20,000 bases of DNA from Sphaeroforma sirkka (taxonomy: Eukaryota; Opisthokonta; Ichthyosporea; Ichthyophonida): positions 1 through 20,000 of the forward strand of contig LUCW03000901.1 in the NCBI GenBank assembly GCA_001586965.3, given 5' to 3'. The first letter of the stretch is position 1, and each line of letters starts with the position of its first letter. The translations under genes and the position numbers were made by a program. A model generated the notes under the pieces. It worked only from the letters and a program-made list of their open reading frames with translations, did not search any database and was not told the origin of the DNA. This document shows, piece by piece, positions 17,961-20,000 of the stretch.

Positions 17961-19340
17961 ACCTCACTGAGGTGTGATCTGAGAGTTAATACTCTTTGAA
18001 AGTTTTGTATAATGGTTAACTATTTACATGCACTGATTTATAGTTATATTTTTTGGACTTAAAAAGTCAACCGAGGTCACAGTTCGTTCCGTTATGATAA
18101 ATAATATACAGCTAAAGGTTTTATATGAGTATCCTGGTTGCCCGCAAACAAGTATATAAACTACTATTTAATTGTAGCGGTTTTGGACTGATCCTGGAGG
18201 AGCTAATCCTGATAATACATTTAATGGCTTAGTATATTAAGTTTTAGGCCTTGCATCGACTATGACATATTTGGAGACTGGGAGGTCGAGGTTTGAAAAC
18301 CTTACTTTTTCTAGGTTAGAAGGTTCTTTAGTTCAGCATTGTTATGTAAAAATACCTTAAATGTTGGTTTGGTTGTAAAAGCCTACCCTGAGAGTAACCA
18401 GGAGTGCGGACCGTTCTGATACCATCTTTTTGTGGGGTAATAATCTGGCAATCAAAAAGGTTAATTGATGAAACTGATCAATAGATAATAATTAAGATTT
18501 TGTACAAGACTAAAGAATGGCTGAATAGTCAAGTGATAGGGCATCAGTGGTAGATGCCACTATGCCAAAGTTGCTTGTATTTGGGTTTGGCGTGTTCCTT
18601 AAACACACCTATATACCGAGCACCATTCAGCTGTGCCTACTTAGCCCTACCTGAAGTACCTACCTCCTTTGGAACTAGGGCAGACTTACACACCACTCGT
18701 AAGAACACACATAATGTTGCCCCTAATATAATGCGAACGTCAACGGCTAAGTTGATCCTGTCACTGCCTATGGACGTCACAACCAACAATTATTGAATAC
18801 CTCTAGGGTAAAACGAGAAATCGAGACAATATTTATAGAAGATACCGCATTTAATTTCCATTTCCCCTTATAATATATAGCTTACTATGTTTCATTTCTT
18901 TAATAAATAACCTACACGCAATTGACCTCCAGCATTTGGTGCAAACGTATCGCGAAATAGTGTTGCGAGGGGTGTATATGCAGTATCCTACCATGCAGCA
19001 TGGCAAAAGCCACTCCTACAGATGGACTTAATTCTCAGTTCCTGATTAGCCACGTGAATGCCAACCTTGACCTCTCCCGCCCCACTCTTTATTTCTACTA
19101 AAATAGGGCTCTGTACGTCACACACAAAGTGTTGTTGCCTCGGTATGCCGGATTCTTCTGCTACTGACGTACCCACCACAGTAACACTGTGAGAACTTCA
19201 AATCATATGAATTGACCAGCTTTTACAATGCTGGGTCTGTCGCTCATGCCGAGCCTCTCGATCTTCGAGTTTCTGAGCCACGGCTGAACGACTTCTAATA
19301 TGCACAGGGTAACTAGTTCTTACGCCCGCCATCTATGACT
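17961..19340. other. Unassigned region right of the plus-strand fossil
   Basis: This may include the 3' LTR of the plus-strand element, but I found no matching copy on its left side. Open frames at 18554-18796 (+) and 18988-19179 (-) have no recognisable domain and I do not call them genes. A weak box-A-like TGGCTTAGTAT at about 18225 with GGTTTGAAAACC at about 18290 recalls the SINE promoter but does not fit well enough. Confidence 0.35.
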
Positions 19341-19345
19341 ATGTA

Positions 19346-19681
19346 TTGCTTAGCAAAACTAAAGTAGAACATGTATTCCCGTGGCCCCAGATTTGTTACT
19401 TCAATATATCATATAGAGAGAGTTTCGAGGTTTGCCTACGAGCGACCTTGGGAGGTTCCGTTTCAGGACGATACGGTACGTTCTTGCATGATAGACCAGA
19501 GATAGAGTGTATGTACAAGAATGAGTACGGGTATAGAAGTATAGAACCGACTTTAACACAGTCCAAACGACACAAAAATGAAGTTGAAGTACAAATCAGG
19601 AACAGATGTGGTTCTCCACATTTGAGCAGGTGTATACAGGCAAGTGAAGAAATATACAGGCAGACATACCTCGATAAATAG
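19346..19681 (+). CDS. Hypothetical ORF of 111 codons, doubtful
   Basis: ATG-initiated plus-strand frame, stop at 19679-19681. The predicted protein is hydrophilic in its second half (SKRHKNEVEVQIRNRC), and its last 20 residues are encoded by the minisatellite that starts near 19630. I see no domain, signal peptide or membrane segment. The overlap with a tandem repeat and lack of context make it more likely a chance frame than a gene. Confidence 0.2.
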   Translation: MLSKTKVEHVFPWPQICYFNISYRESFEVCLRATLGGSVSGRYGTFLHDRPEIECMYKNEYGYRSIEPTLTQSKRHKNEVEVQIRNRCGSPHLSRCIQASEEIYRQTYLDK

Positions 19682-19760
19682 ATTGATACAGGCAGACATA
19701 CCTAGATAAATATACACGCCGACTTACCTAGATACTTCTACACGCAGACTTGACATATAT
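19630..19760. repeat. Degenerate minisatellite, about 28-34 bp units
   Basis: Four to five imperfect head-to-tail units share the core ATACAGGCAGACATACCT followed by (A/C)GATAAATA. The clearest are at about 19653-19685 and 19686-19713, with more diverged ones to about 19750. Related words (GGCAGATTCACGCACGC, CACAGGCAGTCAC) recur to about 19960, so an older array may extend to the window edge. Confidence 0.75.
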
Positions 19761-20000
19761 AAAAAAGGGACAGCCGTATGTCAGACAGCGGTATATCAGA
19801 AGTGGAGCGGGATGAGATATTGATACGAGGATAAAGATTTGTGGACATACATACACAAAGGATATACAGATGTAGGCAGATTCACGCACGCAAGTAGGTA
19901 TAGACACAACATACATGATATGCATTTCCATTTGACAATCTCACAGGCAGTCACAAACATACGGAAAACATGTATATACCAGAACATGTGAAACATGGGA

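Noticed and set aside
18225-18312. Second tRNA-like element (TGGCTTAGTAT ... GGTTTGAAAACC ... TTTTT)
   Set aside because: Box A lacks the final G, box B has GGTTTGA in place of GGTTCGA, and no tRNA arms pair convincingly.
18518-18570. Box-A match TGGCTGAATAG as a pol III promoter
   Set aside because: No box B follows within tRNA-like distance, so a chance match is likely.

Overview
This window reads as a repeat-dense stretch of a eukaryotic nuclear genome. I found no convincing single-copy host gene, no rRNA and no functional tRNA. Almost everything recognisable belongs to transposable elements: at least two, probably three, broken Ty3/Gypsy-type retroelements, a rearranged PIF/Harbinger DNA transposon, a near-perfect foldback element, a candidate tRNA-derived SINE, a long TA microsatellite and two tandem duplications. 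The lineage cannot be fixed from the sequence. Short CCCTAAA-type (plant/alga/protist style) telomere-like motifs and the mix of Gypsy and Harbinger elements would fit an alga, a plant-like protist or another repeat-rich eukaryote.

Layout. 1-3383: a minus-strand Gypsy fossil running off the left edge. It has protease and reverse transcriptase (1-998) and a gag-like region (about 1000-2262) carrying a SINE-like insertion at 1531-1618. Upstream are a leader and two tandem LTR-like repeats of about 441 bp (2501-3383). 3538-3860: an isolated copy of a repeat found twice, inverted, at about 8620-8933 and 9658-9970. 3862-7330: Harbinger territory. An accessory-like ORF (+) faces the catalytic half of the transposase (-), with a 340-bp TA tract between their 3' ends. 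A hairpin with arms of about 110 bp (5856-6083) follows, and then the N-terminal half of a Harbinger transposase in the opposite (+) orientation. 7817-7946 is a third, shortened copy of the LTR-like repeat.

7959-10029: a near-identical tandem duplication with a period of 1038 bp. Its minus strand carries coding-like sequence of unknown family. This continues toward 11924, where a minus-strand Ty3/Gypsy integrase is clear. 11978-12960 holds small plus-strand basic or helical ORFs, one with an AT-hook. About 13200-17960 is a very degraded plus-strand Gypsy-like element: an Arg/Ser-rich stretch, CCHC-like knuckle, RT with an FVDD motif, RNase H pieces, a segment resembling the DNA methyltransferase domain of DIRS-type elements, and an integrase-like remnant. 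17960-19996 is mostly unassigned, with a degenerate minisatellite near 19630-19760.

The genes do not work together as a pathway. The window records successive insertions, duplications and inversions. The most unusual items are the split, inverted Harbinger transposase around the hairpin, the methyltransferase-like segment in a Gypsy-like pol, the unknown coding family in the duplicated 1-kb unit, and the SINE-like insertion.
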